A DNA stretch of 64,000 nt. Origin: Planctomycetota bacterium. Its GTDB lineage: Bacteria > Planctomycetota > Planctomycetia > Pirellulales > UBA1268. The notes beneath the pieces were generated by a model. The model had not been told where the DNA came from, did not search any database, and saw nothing but the letters and a program-made list of their open reading frames with translations. Positions 13,520-24,268 of the stretch are shown in pieces (position 1 is the first letter of the stretch; each line of letters begins with the position of its first letter). The stretch is from NCBI GenBank assembly GCA_018970785.1, contig JAGWVR010000003.1, forward strand, positions 28,884 through 92,883, read 5' to 3'. A program made the position numbers and the translations under genes.

Positions 13520-15907
13520 ATGAACCTGCTGCACGACCCGTTGGATCGACTCCTCACGGGGCTCAACGAGTCCCAGCGGCAGGCGGTCACCCACGTCGCC
13601 GGACCGTTGCTGGTGCTTGCCGGCCCGGGGAGTGGAAAAACCCGTGTCGTCACCACGCGAATCGCGCACTTGATCCACAGCGGCGTGCCCCCGCAGAACA
13701 TCGTCGCGCTGTCATTCACCAACAAGGCCGCCGACGAGATGCGACGCCGCTTGACGGCTCTCGTCGGTCCGCAGCCGGTGGAGATGGGCACCTTCCATCG
13801 ATTCGCGTCCCGGCTGCTGCGCCGTCACGCCCGCCTCGTCGGCTTGTCTGCCGATTTCTCGATCCTCGATCCCGACGACGCGGCGGCGGTTCTCAAGAAA
13901 GCGGCACGGGCGAGCGGCCTGACCCTCACCCACACGCCGATCGATCGCCTGGCGGGCATTATCAGCCGTGCGAAGAACGACCTTCTTACCCCGGAGACCT
14001 TCTCGCCCCGCTGGGGCCGCCCCGCGGAGGAAACGGCGCGCCGTCTCTGGCCGACCTACCAACGCCTGTTGCTCGAGTCCGACGCCGTCGATTTCGACGA
14101 CCTGCTGCTCCACCTCGCGACCATCCTCGGCGACCATCCGGAACTCCGCGCCCGCCTCGATGCCCGGCATCGCTGGATCCTCGTCGACGAGTACCAGGAC
14201 ACCAACGCGGTGCAATACGCGATCGTCCGGGCGCTGTCGATCGACCACCCCAATCTCGCGGTCACGGGGGACCCCGACCAGGCGATCTACGGATGGCGCG
14301 GAGCCAGTATCCGCAACATCCTCGAATTCGAGCGTGACTACCCGGCGGCGACGATCGTCGCCCTCGAGGCGAACTACCGGAGCACGGCCAATATCCTCGC
14401 CACGGCCGATCGCCTCATCCACCACAACACCAAACGCAAGCCGAAGCGGTTGGTCACCGCCGCCGGCCCCGGCGCCCCGGTGCGGATCGTGATCGACGAC
14501 GATGGCCGTCTGGAAGCGGAGCGGATCGCCCACGAGATTGCCGACCGTGTCGCCGACGGCCGACGATCCCCCCGGGACTTCGTCATCCTCTTCCGGACCA
14601 GCGCCCTGTCGCGGATGTTCGAGATCTCGCTGCGACGTCTCGGGGTTCCTTATCAACTCGTGCGCGGTGTCGAGTTCTTCAAGCGGCGCGAGATCCGCGA
14701 TGTCCTTGCGTGGCTGCGGATGCTGCGCAATCCCCGCGACGAGGAAGCGGTGCTCCGGGCGCTGCAGGCGCCGCCACGGGGGCTCGGGAAAGTGACCCTC
14801 GATCGGATCCACACCTGGGCGGCGGAGCGACGCCTGACGCTGCTCGAAGCGCTACGCGAGGCCGATCGCATCGGCCTCTCATCCCGACGCGCCGTGGCCG
14901 CCGCAGCGGCGTTCGTCGGGATCCACGACGCCCTCTCCGCCCCGGCACCGGGTGTCGCCGATCTGCTCGAGCGACTCTTGCAACAGTCCGGTCTGCGAGA
15001 CTGGCTTGGGCAGGATGATGTCGGCGAAGATGAAGATCGCCTCGCCAACGTCGAGGAGCTCGTCACGGCCGCACGGCAATTCGACGCCGAATGGTCGCGC
15101 CCCGGGAATCCCGACGAGGATCCGCTGTCGGCGTTTCTCGACTCGACCGTCCTCGTATCAGACACCGACGCCTGGGATTCCAATGGCGAGCGTGTCTCCC
15201 TGATGACGTTCCATGCCGCGAAGGGGCTCGAATTCCCGGTCGTCTACATGGTGGCGCTCGAGGACGGGATCCTGCCTCATGAGCGGAGCATCGATCGGGA
15301 CGACAGCCTCGAAGAGGAGCGCCGTTTGGCGTTCGTCGGAATCACCCGGGCGAAGGACGAGGTACACGCCAGTTGCGTCCGCGTCCGCGACTACCGCGGT
15401 GGCCGACGATTGGCCGTTCCGAGCATGTTCCTGGCGGAAATGGTCGGCACCGAAACGAGCGTCATGGCGGCCGATGGCACGCTGCTGCCCGGGTTCGGCG
15501 AACACCGCTCGTGCGCCGATGATGACGCCCACCACGACGCGATGGACCAGACGGCGTGGTCGGCGCCGCCCCTGCGGCGTGACGACGGGCTGACGTACCA
15601 GCCTGAAGATGCCACCGAGGACACGGCTCCACGAGGAAGCGAACCCCGGGCGGGAAACGATTCAGCGGCACGGCGTGGACGATTTGCCACGGCGAAGACC
15701 CCGTCCCCACCTCTGACGATTGGCCAGCAGGTTCAGCATCCTGAACATGGTGTCGGACGGGTCTACACCATCAGCGGGGCTGGCCCACGGGCCGTGGCGA
15801 CCGTCATGTTCGATGGTCAGTCTTCGCCGCGTGCGTTCATCATCGGCCACGGCAGCGTCGTGCCTGTCGACGGCTGCCGGACGGACGCCCCGGACACGTC
15901 GCCTTGA
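13520..15907 (+). CDS. pcrA: UvrD/PcrA-type superfamily 1 DNA helicase
   Basis: 795-residue 3'-5' ATP-dependent helicase for nucleotide excision and replication repair. SF1A motifs in order: LNESQRQAVTHVAGPLLVLAGPGSGKT (Q motif and Walker A), LSFTNKAADEM (Ia), VDEYQDTN (II), VTGDPDQAIYGWRGAS (III), EANYRSTANIL (IV), MTFHAAKGLEFPVVYMV (V) and RRLAFVGITRAKDEV (VI). The C-terminal tail (about 640-795) contains a QQVQHPEHGVGRVYTI segment typical of the PcrA/UvrD C-terminal Tudor-like domain that binds RNA polymerase. uvrD is an equally acceptable name. Confidence 0.95.
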   Translation: MNLLHDPLDRLLTGLNESQRQAVTHVAGPLLVLAGPGSGKTRVVTTRIAHLIHSGVPPQNIVALSFTNKAADEMRRRLTALVGPQPVEMGTFHRFASRLLRRHARLVGLSADFSILDPDDAAAVLKKAARASGLTLTHTPIDRLAGIISRAKNDLLTPETFSPRWGRPAEETARRLWPTYQRLLLESDAVDFDDLLLHLATILGDHPELRARLDARHRWILVDEYQDTNAVQYAIVRALSIDHPNLAVTGDPDQAIYGWRGASIRNILEFERDYPAATIVALEANYRSTANILATADRLIHHNTKRKPKRLVTAAGPGAPVRIVIDDDGRLEAERIAHEIADRVADGRRSPRDFVILFRTSALSRMFEISLRRLGVPYQLVRGVEFFKRREIRDVLAWLRMLRNPRDEEAVLRALQAPPRGLGKVTLDRIHTWAAERRLTLLEALREADRIGLSSRRAVAAAAAFVGIHDALSAPAPGVADLLERLLQQSGLRDWLGQDDVGEDEDRLANVEELVTAARQFDAEWSRPGNPDEDPLSAFLDSTVLVSDTDAWDSNGERVSLMTFHAAKGLEFPVVYMVALEDGILPHERSIDRDDSLEEERRLAFVGITRAKDEVHASCVRVRDYRGGRRLAVPSMFLAEMVGTETSVMAADGTLLPGFGEHRSCADDDAHHDAMDQTAWSAPPLRRDDGLTYQPEDATEDTAPRGSEPRAGNDSAARRGRFATAKTPSPPLTIGQQVQHPEHGVGRVYTISGAGPRAVATVMFDGQSSPRAFIIGHGSVVPVDGCRTDAPDTSP

Positions 15908-15910
15908 CAC

Positions 15911-15938
15911 CGAGTCCGCGATGACACGTCATCACTCG
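15911..15938. terminator. inverted repeat at the helicase/fcl convergent junction
   Basis: CGAGT (15911-15915) pairs with ACTCG (15934-15938), and GATGA (15920-15924) with TCATC (15929-15933) around a CACG loop, with a 4-base bulge. It fills the 24-base gap between the two stop codons. No T-tract; could stop transcription from both sides. Confidence 0.42.
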
Positions 15939-16897
15939 GCCGAACCATGTTCCCGCCACCAGCGCACGGTGGCGGCGAGGCCGCGATCGAAATCCTGTTT
16001 CGGCCGCCAGCCGAGGAATTTCTCCGCCCGGGAGATGTCGAGCGCACGCCGTGGTTGACCGTTCGGCTTCGTGGCATCCCAAACGATTCGTCCGGTATAG
16101 CCGCATACGGCAGCGACTTTCGTCACCAGATCCCGGATCGAGATCTCGGTGCCGCCCCCGAGATTGATGGGAATCGGTTCTTCCATGATCTCTGCCGCCC
16201 TGACGATCGCTTCCGCCGCATCATCCACGAAGAGAAACTCACGGGTCGCATCGCCGGTCCCCCAGCAGACGATCTCATCGGCCCCGGCGATTCGCGCCTG
16301 TTCGCATTTACGGATCAGGGCCGGAATGACGTGGCTGGTCGAGGGATCGAAGTTGTCCCACGGTCCGTAAAGATTCACGGGGACAACCACCGTCCCACGC
16401 ATCCCGTACTGCCTCCGGTAGCCGTCGAGCATGACGAAGATCGCTTTCTTCGCGACGCCGTAAGGAGCGTTCGTCTCCTCTGGATACCCGTCCCAAATCG
16501 TCTCCTCACGAAACGGGATCGGGCAGTACTTCGGATAGGCACAAACGGTGCCGGTATGGACGAATTGCTCGACGTCGTGACGGCGAGCATGCTCGACCAG
16601 ATGCATGCCCATTGACATGTTGGCGAAGAAAAATCGCCCCGGCTCGGCCATGTTTGCGCCGATTCCGCCGACCTCGGCAGCCAGATGGATCACCACCTGG
16701 GGGCGGGCCGTCGCATACAGCCGCTCGACGTCGCTCTCGAGCGTCAGGTTGAACTCCCGACGGCGCGGCACGAACAGCCGGGCATCACTGACACCTCGCT
16801 GCCGCAGGACACGGCATACGGCGCGCCCGAGAAAACCGGCACCACCGGTGACGACGACACGCTTCTCGGCCAGATCGATCCGCGACACACTCAGCAC
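15932..16897 (-). CDS. fcl: GDP-L-fucose synthase
   Basis: 321-residue extended SDR that epimerises and reduces GDP-4-keto-6-deoxymannose to GDP-L-fucose with NADPH, using the product of the neighbouring Gmd. Seen: Rossmann motif VVVTGGAGFLGRAV, the GTVCAYPK segment (Thr in place of the usual Ser, Cys kept), catalytic PYGVAKKA (YxxxK), and NLYGPWDNFDPSTSHVIPAL with the active-site His. Normal length. Last gene of the minus-strand surface locus, 57 bases after gmd, so probably co-transcribed. Confidence 0.94.
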   Translation of the reverse strand: MLSVSRIDLAEKRVVVTGGAGFLGRAVCRVLRQRGVSDARLFVPRRREFNLTLESDVERLYATARPQVVIHLAAEVGGIGANMAEPGRFFFANMSMGMHLVEHARRHDVEQFVHTGTVCAYPKYCPIPFREETIWDGYPEETNAPYGVAKKAIFVMLDGYRRQYGMRGTVVVPVNLYGPWDNFDPSTSHVIPALIRKCEQARIAGADEIVCWGTGDATREFLFVDDAAEAIVRAAEIMEEPIPINLGGGTEISIRDLVTKVAAVCGYTGRIVWDATKPNGQPRRALDISRAEKFLGWRPKQDFDRGLAATVRWWREHGSAE

Positions 16898-16954
16898 TCC
16901 CCGCTCCGCTCGTGGCCCGTGACTAGCACTGCAACACTCGTCGTCCGACGTCGA

Positions 16955-18163
<1,209 letters not shown>

Positions 18164-18949
18164 TCACCCTCCGCCGCCAGCCGACGTGGCGACGCTCCCG
18201 CGCACTACACCGGCACCCGCCGAGTGAACCACCGATCCGCTTGCCGTGGACTCCGCGGTTGCATCAGCGGGCTTCGTGTCGAGACGCTCCGCGACCGCAC
18301 GGTCGAAGGCTGGCAGCATCACCGCGAGAAACTCCCGGCAGATTCCGCTCGACTGCGGCGCGCTGACCGCGGTCTGATCGATGATCGCGTACAGCTTGTA
18401 GACCGCAGCCGTGCCGGCAAGCTCGATCCGCGCGATCTGCGGAGCGAGCCATTCGCCACGCACTCCGTACGTCCAATACACCCGGATGGTCTGCCCGGTC
18501 TTCCGAAACGTGCCCACGAACGCCTCCGCACGCCGGCCGTCTTCGAGGGTGATCGTCTCGCGGTGCTCCGTCTCCGCAATCTCGAACCCCGCGGCTGGGT
18601 AGCATCGATCGGGGGTATGCCCCGAGGCATCGTGGGGCGTGGCGCAAATCACGAAGGCCGCGACTTTCGCGCCGGTGTCTTTGTTTTGATACAGCCGCGA
18701 AACGTGTCCGACGGCACCGGCGCGCTCGAGTTGCTCCTGACTTGACTCGACATCGTCGACGTACTTCCACGGTCCAATCTCGGCTGGGAAGGCCTCCTCG
18801 AGGATCATCGCGCTGACCTTCAGCTCACCGGCGATATCACGATCCGACCATCGCTCGGTCCAAACGCCCTGGACCGCGGTGACGACGGCCACGAATGCCG
18901 CGGCGATGACCAACGGGATCACGGCTCTTGCCCGTTCATTGAACATCAC
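18164..18949 (-). CDS. epsI: EpsI-type exosortase-associated protein (DUF3485)
   Basis: 261 residues: an N-terminal membrane segment (about 9-30), then an extracytoplasmic domain with the family signature SGHTPDRCYPAAGFE (Cys116), and FVGTFRKTGQTIRVYWTY further on. The C-terminal 35 residues are Ala/Ser/Gly-rich. EpsI proteins occur beside exosortases and are thought to assist export or processing in exopolysaccharide and PEP-CTERM systems. It sits 53 bases downstream of the kinase gene and upstream of gmd, on the same strand as the exosortase, which fits a single transcript. Confidence 0.85.
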   Translation of the reverse strand: MMFNERARAVIPLVIAAAFVAVVTAVQGVWTERWSDRDIAGELKVSAMILEEAFPAEIGPWKYVDDVESSQEQLERAGAVGHVSRLYQNKDTGAKVAAFVICATPHDASGHTPDRCYPAAGFEIAETEHRETITLEDGRRAEAFVGTFRKTGQTIRVYWTYGVRGEWLAPQIARIELAGTAAVYKLYAIIDQTAVSAPQSSGICREFLAVMLPAFDRAVAERLDTKPADATAESTASGSVVHSAGAGVVRGSVATSAGGGG

Positions 18950-19002
18950 CCGGTCTCCGGGAGGAGGTCGTCAACGCATCAGCCTTCGAACCACGGTCGG
19001 CA

Positions 19003-21234
19003 TCAACGCAGGGCCTGGGTGTAGTTCCGCCTACTTTTTCCGAGGGCAACGCCGTGCATGACGCAACCGAGCACCGTGATCCCTACCGAACGGAGCCGAC
19101 CGATCGAAGCGGTGAGGTTCGGCACGCTCGTCACGTCGCGCATCACCGAAACGACAGCGACATCGGCCTGCTGACCGAGAAGCAGCGCGTCTGCCAATTC
19201 GATACACGGCCCCGAGTCGATGACCACGTGATCGAATGCATCGCGGTATTTCCGAAGGGTCGTTTTCAATTGCGGTCTGGACAAAGCGAGGATCGATTCG
19301 GTGTCACACCCGCCTGCCGTCACGGTGAACAACCCGTCGATCTCGGTAGGCTGGATCACCTCATCGGTGCCACACTCGCCCCGCAGAACCTCCGAGAAGC
19401 CGGTCCCGAGATCGATCTGGACGATCGAGTGTACCGATGGATGCCGAAGGTCACCGTCGATCAGCAACGTCCGCTTTCCCGACCGGGCGATGCTCGCCGC
19501 CAACTGGGCGGCAAGCGTGGTCTTCCCCTCGTGCTCACCGGCGCTCGTGACCAGGATCATCTTGGCCGCGTCGCGTCCCGCCTGCATCGTCAGCGTACGG
19601 ATCGTGTCGATCGCCTCCATGAAGCGGCCGACATCGGCCGGTGCACGCTTCGATCCGCGCCGACGCAAACGCGGCAGGGTGCCGAGCAACCGCACCCCGA
19701 CTCGATTCGGGATCTCTTCCGGGTAGCTCAGCCGATCGCGAAGCAGCTCCGTGCCGATCGTGAGGCCGACACCGGTGGCAAATGCGAACATGCCCGACAA
19801 GCCGGCCAGGACCATACGGGAAACGTCGCTCGACGACTGCGGCACCGACGCCGGCTCGAGGAGGCGGACACGGGAGGGCATGTTGATGTCGACGCTCGAG
19901 GCCTCGAGTTGCTTTCCCAGGAGACCGGTTACCTGCTCCAGCTGGTCGATCTCACCGCGCCGCAGCTCCAGATCGGAATTGGCACGGCCGATCAGCAGCA
20001 GTTCCTCGGAGAGCTTCTGGTACTCTTTCCTGCTCGCCTCGAGGTTCTTCTCGATCACCGCACGTCGAACCCTGAGCACGGCGGGGCTGACGGCGGCCTG
20101 ACCTTGGTTTCCGATGTTGCTCCGCAACTGTCTCGCGACCTGGGGCCGCAACTCGGCTCGTACTTCATTGAGCTGCCGCACCGCCGACTGGTACTGATCT
20201 CGGAGCCGCCGGACGGACGGTTCACTCGCGCCACGGGCACTTCTTGCCAATTGCTCCGAGAGGGCCTGCCCGAGCGACCGGATCCGCTCCTTGACCTCCG
20301 CCACGGCTGGATCGCGATCGATCATCGCCTCGACGGCGTCGTCGCCACTGTCTTCGGCGGAATCTTTCCCCGAGTCGAGCCCGTCGGCAATCGCCAACTC
20401 GGTGTCGATCCGCGCCAAATCGGTCTCGGCAGTCTCGATATCGGACCGAATACCCGCCAGCTGATCCATCATCAGGGCACGGTTGGTCGTGACTTCAGAA
20501 CTCGAGAGCGAATTGGTGGTCCTGGCGATCTCGTAGAATTTCTCCTTGCGGCTGCGCAACTCCGACTGGCTCTCCTTGAATTTCTTCTCCAATTGATCGC
20601 GCTTCGCCAACCGGTCGGCGCGGTCCTTGTTGACGATGTCATCAAGGTAGCTTTCCGTGACGGCATTCAGGATCTTCGCCGTGTCTTCAGCGATCGGCCC
20701 ACGCAAGCGGAGCGTCACGACCTCCGACTCCTGGGGTGCCGACATGACGATGTTCTTGGCCAGCCAGTCTGACGGATCATCCTGCTCCTTGATCGTGGGC
20801 AGGTCGGCAACTCCGGGGCGCCGCAGTGCGGAATTCAAGACGAACGGGCTCTTGAGCAACTGCATTTGGGTCTTGCGGTACTGATCCTGCACACCCGCGA
20901 CCGGGCCGAGCATGCCCTGCTCCGAGCGCATCTGAAGCCAGACGACCGCTTCGTAGCCCTTCGGAAGCAGGAACCACGCCGGCACCGCCACCAGCGGCGC
21001 CAGCAACGAGCCGACAAGAAGGGCCGGCAACCAACGTCGCCGCACTGCATGCAGCAACCTCCGGGTGTCGAACCCCGAAGGACCATCAACGCTCGGGGGC
21101 ACCGTGACCGTTTGGTAGTCGGGGAACGGCGCGAGGGGCATGTCGCCCCTGATCGTCAAGCCCCCGAGCGATGGAGACGGGACAGCCCCTGCCGGAGTCG
21201 CTACGAACCCGCCGTCGGCCTCGGACGCGGTCAT
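19003..21234 (-). CDS. polysaccharide co-polymerase / tyrosine autokinase (Wzc/CpsD type)
   Basis: 743 residues from the ATG at 21234 (AGAGGAG about 10 bases upstream); 29 more residues are open upstream. Architecture: short cytoplasmic start, first membrane helix about 48-72, Wzz-type periplasmic region with long coiled coil (about 180-470), second helix about 495-520, then a BY-kinase domain. Kinase motifs: Walker A MILVTSAGEHEGKTT, Walker A' LLIDGDLRHPS, Walker B HVVIDSGP. Expected to control chain length and export of the polysaccharide by cycles of tyrosine phosphorylation. Unusual: the C-terminus has only one Tyr (RNYTQALR) and no tyrosine cluster. Located between exosortase and epsI. 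Confidence 0.9.
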   Translation of the reverse strand: MTASEADGGFVATPAGAVPSPSLGGLTIRGDMPLAPFPDYQTVTVPPSVDGPSGFDTRRLLHAVRRRWLPALLVGSLLAPLVAVPAWFLLPKGYEAVVWLQMRSEQGMLGPVAGVQDQYRKTQMQLLKSPFVLNSALRRPGVADLPTIKEQDDPSDWLAKNIVMSAPQESEVVTLRLRGPIAEDTAKILNAVTESYLDDIVNKDRADRLAKRDQLEKKFKESQSELRSRKEKFYEIARTTNSLSSSEVTTNRALMMDQLAGIRSDIETAETDLARIDTELAIADGLDSGKDSAEDSGDDAVEAMIDRDPAVAEVKERIRSLGQALSEQLARSARGASEPSVRRLRDQYQSAVRQLNEVRAELRPQVARQLRSNIGNQGQAAVSPAVLRVRRAVIEKNLEASRKEYQKLSEELLLIGRANSDLELRRGEIDQLEQVTGLLGKQLEASSVDINMPSRVRLLEPASVPQSSSDVSRMVLAGLSGMFAFATGVGLTIGTELLRDRLSYPEEIPNRVGVRLLGTLPRLRRRGSKRAPADVGRFMEAIDTIRTLTMQAGRDAAKMILVTSAGEHEGKTTLAAQLAASIARSGKRTLLIDGDLRHPSVHSIVQIDLGTGFSEVLRGECGTDEVIQPTEIDGLFTVTAGGCDTESILALSRPQLKTTLRKYRDAFDHVVIDSGPCIELADALLLGQQADVAVVSVMRDVTSVPNLTASIGRLRSVGITVLGCVMHGVALGKSRRNYTQALR

Positions 21235-21431
21235 GCCCGCCCACTCCTCTCGATGAAACCCGCTGCTGCTCGAAACGATTCGAGCAGACGGCTCGACCAA
21301 CCGCCCCCCGGCATCACCCACGCCGGTTCAAAAGCGGGACGCGATTTCGGCACTCGCAGCGACGACGCCGGAAAATCGGATCGTTGCAGGGACGACCATT
21401 TCCGCGAAACACCTCGACCGTACAGCGTCTG

Positions 21432-21458
21432 AGTATACCGTCAGATTCCGGGCAGCAA
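21432..21458 (-). promoter_or_regulatory. candidate promoter for the Wzc-like kinase gene
   Basis: On the minus strand TTGCTG (21458-21453), a 15-base spacer and TATACT (21437-21432). The -35 lies in the last codons of the exosortase gene. It would give a leader of about 190 bases before the kinase ATG. The spacer is short for a sigma-70 promoter. Confidence 0.4.
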
Positions 21459-22763
21459 GCCGTCTCGGCGCCCACGGACGACGTCGTTGGATTCACGTTT
21501 TCTCGATGTCTTCGGGGCAATTTCCGGCGACACCGCCCCATCTCCCCGACGGAGACGCTCCGCCGTCGTGCCGCGGGGGGGAAACGGATTGGTCTCCGTG
21601 TCGACTGCAAGCCGTGCCGTTGGCTGCGAAACCGGAAGCAACCCATCCGACGAAGCACGCCGACCGGCGGTGGCCGCCGACGGCTGCAGGCCGATCGCGA
21701 TCATCTCGGCCTCATCCTCCACGACCATCAGTTTCGCGAGCAGATACTGCTCTCCATACAGCATCGCCAAGGCCATCGGCATCATGAACCAGCCGGCGAG
21801 ATCGTGGAAAACCATCTCGGCGATTTCCGACGTCGCGATCTGGTACAGCATTCCGGTGACGGTGATGCGGATGGAGTTGACGATCAGGGCGATGGGGATG
21901 GCACTGGCGATGATGACCCCGTTCTCCCATGCGGGCCGGTCGCCGAGCATGACCAATGCCACCGACAAGGCGATGAAGATCGTGAGCATTCGCAGCCCAC
22001 TGCAGGCATCGACGACGCCGAGGTGCATCTCACCGATGACGATCTGGTTACCTTCCTGGAACGCCTCCAGGCCGAACGTCTGCAACGCGAACGTGCTGAC
22101 CGTCGTGGCCAGACCCTGCAATGGCCCGAGAAGGTAGCGCGTCGCTTCGTCGGGCAACGGAAACATGAAGATCAGGAACGCGATCGGCGCCCAGCCCCAC
22201 CGCAAACCGCTCCAACCGCACGACAGGAGGAACGCACCTGCGACGGCGGGCACGAAGGTGTACATGTCGATCGTGATGATGCGGAAGGAGGCAGCGCCGA
22301 GCCGAATGCCGAACGCCAACGCGAGCAGAGCCAAGCCCGCCAATCGCGCCGAGTCGGTCACCGGTTCGAGCCGATCGCGCCACCACAACAACATGCCGAC
22401 GGTGAACAGTGGCACGAGCCAGCCGTGTGAGTACTGGGCGTTGCTCCAACTGGCATGGGCGTTGAGCAGGCCGGGCCAGTAGGCGTAGATCATCAGTCCG
22501 ACGAACACGAGCATGGTCACCAGCGGACCGCGCTGGGCCGGTTCGCCAAGATCGCGGCGCAGATCGCGAAACCGTCGCAACCAGCCTTCGAGCAGCCCTT
22601 CGTCCCCGGCCTCGGGGCGCCCGATCGAGTTGCCGGCCGATTCTTCCCGGGACATCACGGCCAGTCCGCCTGCAGAAGCCGGCGGTTCCATCGAAGCGCG
22701 CTCTCTACCATGACCGACGGTATTGTCCGTTCGCTCGTCGGCTTTGGGCGTCAGCGGCAACAT
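21441..22763 (-). CDS. exosortase (transpeptidase-like membrane enzyme)
   Basis: Polytopic membrane protein with about eight helices between residues 80 and 340, and the exosortase/archaeosortase catalytic residues in their usual setting: Cys254 in VVDACSGLRML, Arg299 in IVNSIRITVTG, and His320 in MVFHDLAGW (numbered from the ATG at 22763). Exosortases cleave a C-terminal sorting signal, typically PEP-CTERM, and attach or release the protein at the cell surface. The N-terminal 60 and C-terminal 90 residues are polar and poorly conserved-looking. Start is uncertain: ATGs at 22691 and 22655 are alternatives, none with a strong ribosome site. First gene of the minus-strand surface locus. It may be the planctomycete subtype (XrtU), not proven here. 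Confidence 0.9.
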   Translation of the reverse strand: MLPLTPKADERTDNTVGHGRERASMEPPASAGGLAVMSREESAGNSIGRPEAGDEGLLEGWLRRFRDLRRDLGEPAQRGPLVTMLVFVGLMIYAYWPGLLNAHASWSNAQYSHGWLVPLFTVGMLLWWRDRLEPVTDSARLAGLALLALAFGIRLGAASFRIITIDMYTFVPAVAGAFLLSCGWSGLRWGWAPIAFLIFMFPLPDEATRYLLGPLQGLATTVSTFALQTFGLEAFQEGNQIVIGEMHLGVVDACSGLRMLTIFIALSVALVMLGDRPAWENGVIIASAIPIALIVNSIRITVTGMLYQIATSEIAEMVFHDLAGWFMMPMALAMLYGEQYLLAKLMVVEDEAEMIAIGLQPSAATAGRRASSDGLLPVSQPTARLAVDTETNPFPPRGTTAERLRRGDGAVSPEIAPKTSRKRESNDVVRGRRDGLLPGI

Positions 22764-23117
22764 TGAGCAACCCGAGCGTGAAAACCCCTGTCGCCTGCCT
22801 CAACGTCATCGGGTGCGAAACACGCCATGCCGACCGGCCAGTGGGCAGCTTGGCCAGGTCGCGTCAACCGTGTGCCGGAACCGCGCTTCCCTCGCGATGG
22901 CAAACGACCTACCAGTCTACACGGTGACGGAAGGGGGGAAAATGGTTTCGGTGATTCCGCCCCGGGGCTGCCGTCGGCTGGCGGGACACAGACGGCGGCA
23001 CAACGCTCCGCCGATCCGTACGGATTTTGCCGGAATTTCTGGTACGCTCCGCGGCCGACGCGGCTGTTGGACCGCCCACCCCTCCTCGATCCTGATGGTT
23101 GGAGCCACGGAAACGAC
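22764..23117. other. 354-base divergent intergenic region
   Basis: Separates the exosortase gene (minus) and the flippase-like gene (plus), so it should carry promoters for both. I see no hexamer pair good enough to annotate, no hairpin of note and no supported ORF. If the exosortase starts at 22655, the region is about 110 bases longer. Confidence 0.4.
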
Positions 23118-24206
23118 ATGAGTTCGTGGGACAGCGGTGCGGACCATTCCGGCCGCGACGCGGCACCCTCGGCCGACGACGCCCTGCCAGAAAAACCCCT
23201 CCAAGATCGGCCCTCGGCGGCAAACCGCCGTCCGCCGGCGTGGGCGTCGGTCGCCGGCACGGTCGGCCGGGTCGCGGGAACGCTGTTCCTGCTTGCATTC
23301 GCCCTGCGAAATGTCGAGTGGTCCACGCTGGCATCCAATCTTAAGGCAGCCGATTGGCGCTGGTGGATGGCGGGGTTGACGGCCGGCGTCCTCGTCCAGG
23401 TCGTCGCGGCGGTACGCTGGGGTTCGCTGGCGCGGCCGATCGGCTTCCCGCTCTCGACCACGACATTCATCCGCCGGTTTTTCGAGGGGGCGTTTTTCAG
23501 CCTCTGCCTACCCGGTTCGATCGGCGGCGACGTCGTCAAAGCGTTCCGCCTGTCGGACACCGTAGACGGCCGACTCCTGGCGGGCTGCACGATCCTCGCC
23601 GACCGGATCACCGGTCTCACGGCGCTGCTGGTTCTGGCTTTCACGGCGCTCGTCTCGCAGCACTACACGCTGCCGGTCACCGCGACGATCGCGGTCGGGG
23701 CGGCCCTCTTGCTGCTGGCGATGACCGGCGCGTACCTCGGCGTACGGATGATCGATCGGGTGATTTCCCGCCTTCCGGAGCATCACCGCGTGAAGCGATT
23801 CCTCGCCTACCTGCTCCCCTACCAGGTGCGGCCCAGCCTGCTGGTGCGGGCCCTCGCCTGGAGCATGGTGGTGCAGATGGGGGGCGCGTTCGCCGTCTCG
23901 CTCGTCGGTCGGTCGGTCGGGATCGAACTCCCGCTGGCGGTGTGGTTCGGATCGGTGCCCCTGGTCGCGGTGGCGATGGTCCTGCCGATCAGCATCAGTG
24001 GCGTCGGCGTCCGCGAAGGTGGTCTGTCGCTCCTGCTCAAACCCCACGGTGTCGCGCCGGAGCAGGCGGTCGCGATCGGGGTATTGTGGTTTCTGACGAC
24101 GATCGTCTGCGGTCTCCTCGGAGGCGTGTCGTTTCTCGCTGAACGCCGACCGGCGACGATCTCGCTCCCCCAGGCGCTGCAGTCGACAGCCTCACCGCCG
24201 GGGTGA
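23118..24206 (+). CDS. YbhN/LPG-synthase-type transmembrane flippase-like protein
   Basis: 362 residues from the ATG at 23118; the frame is open upstream but lacks membrane character. About eight membrane helices of the lysylphosphatidylglycerol-synthase TM family, with the family signatures GSIGGDVVKAFRLS and ISISGVGVREGGLSLLL. Such proteins are inferred to move lipids or lipid-linked sugars across the membrane. There is no aminoacyl-transferase domain, so it does not make lysyl-PG. It diverges from the exosortase locus and could serve the same surface pathway (inference). Confidence 0.85.
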   Translation: MSSWDSGADHSGRDAAPSADDALPEKPLQDRPSAANRRPPAWASVAGTVGRVAGTLFLLAFALRNVEWSTLASNLKAADWRWWMAGLTAGVLVQVVAAVRWGSLARPIGFPLSTTTFIRRFFEGAFFSLCLPGSIGGDVVKAFRLSDTVDGRLLAGCTILADRITGLTALLVLAFTALVSQHYTLPVTATIAVGAALLLLAMTGAYLGVRMIDRVISRLPEHHRVKRFLAYLLPYQVRPSLLVRALAWSMVVQMGGAFAVSLVGRSVGIELPLAVWFGSVPLVAVAMVLPISISGVGVREGGLSLLLKPHGVAPEQAVAIGVLWFLTTIVCGLLGGVSFLAERRPATISLPQALQSTASPPG

Positions 24207-24228
24207 GCATCCGGCCCTCAGGCGGTCT

Positions 24229-24247
24229 GGCACGACACGGCCGTGCC
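24229..24247. terminator. inverted repeat at the flippase/NUDIX convergent junction
   Basis: GGCACG (24229-24234), 7-base loop, CGTGCC (24242-24247), in the 62-base gap between convergent stop codons. No T-tract. Confidence 0.4.
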
Positions 24248-24268
24248 GCGGTCGGCCGCGAGCGATCG

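Noticed and set aside
19054..20772. 572-codon open frame antisense to the Wzc-like kinase gene
   Set aside because: Arg/Gly/Asp-rich shadow with no motif; the kinase frame has full Walker motifs and membrane helices.
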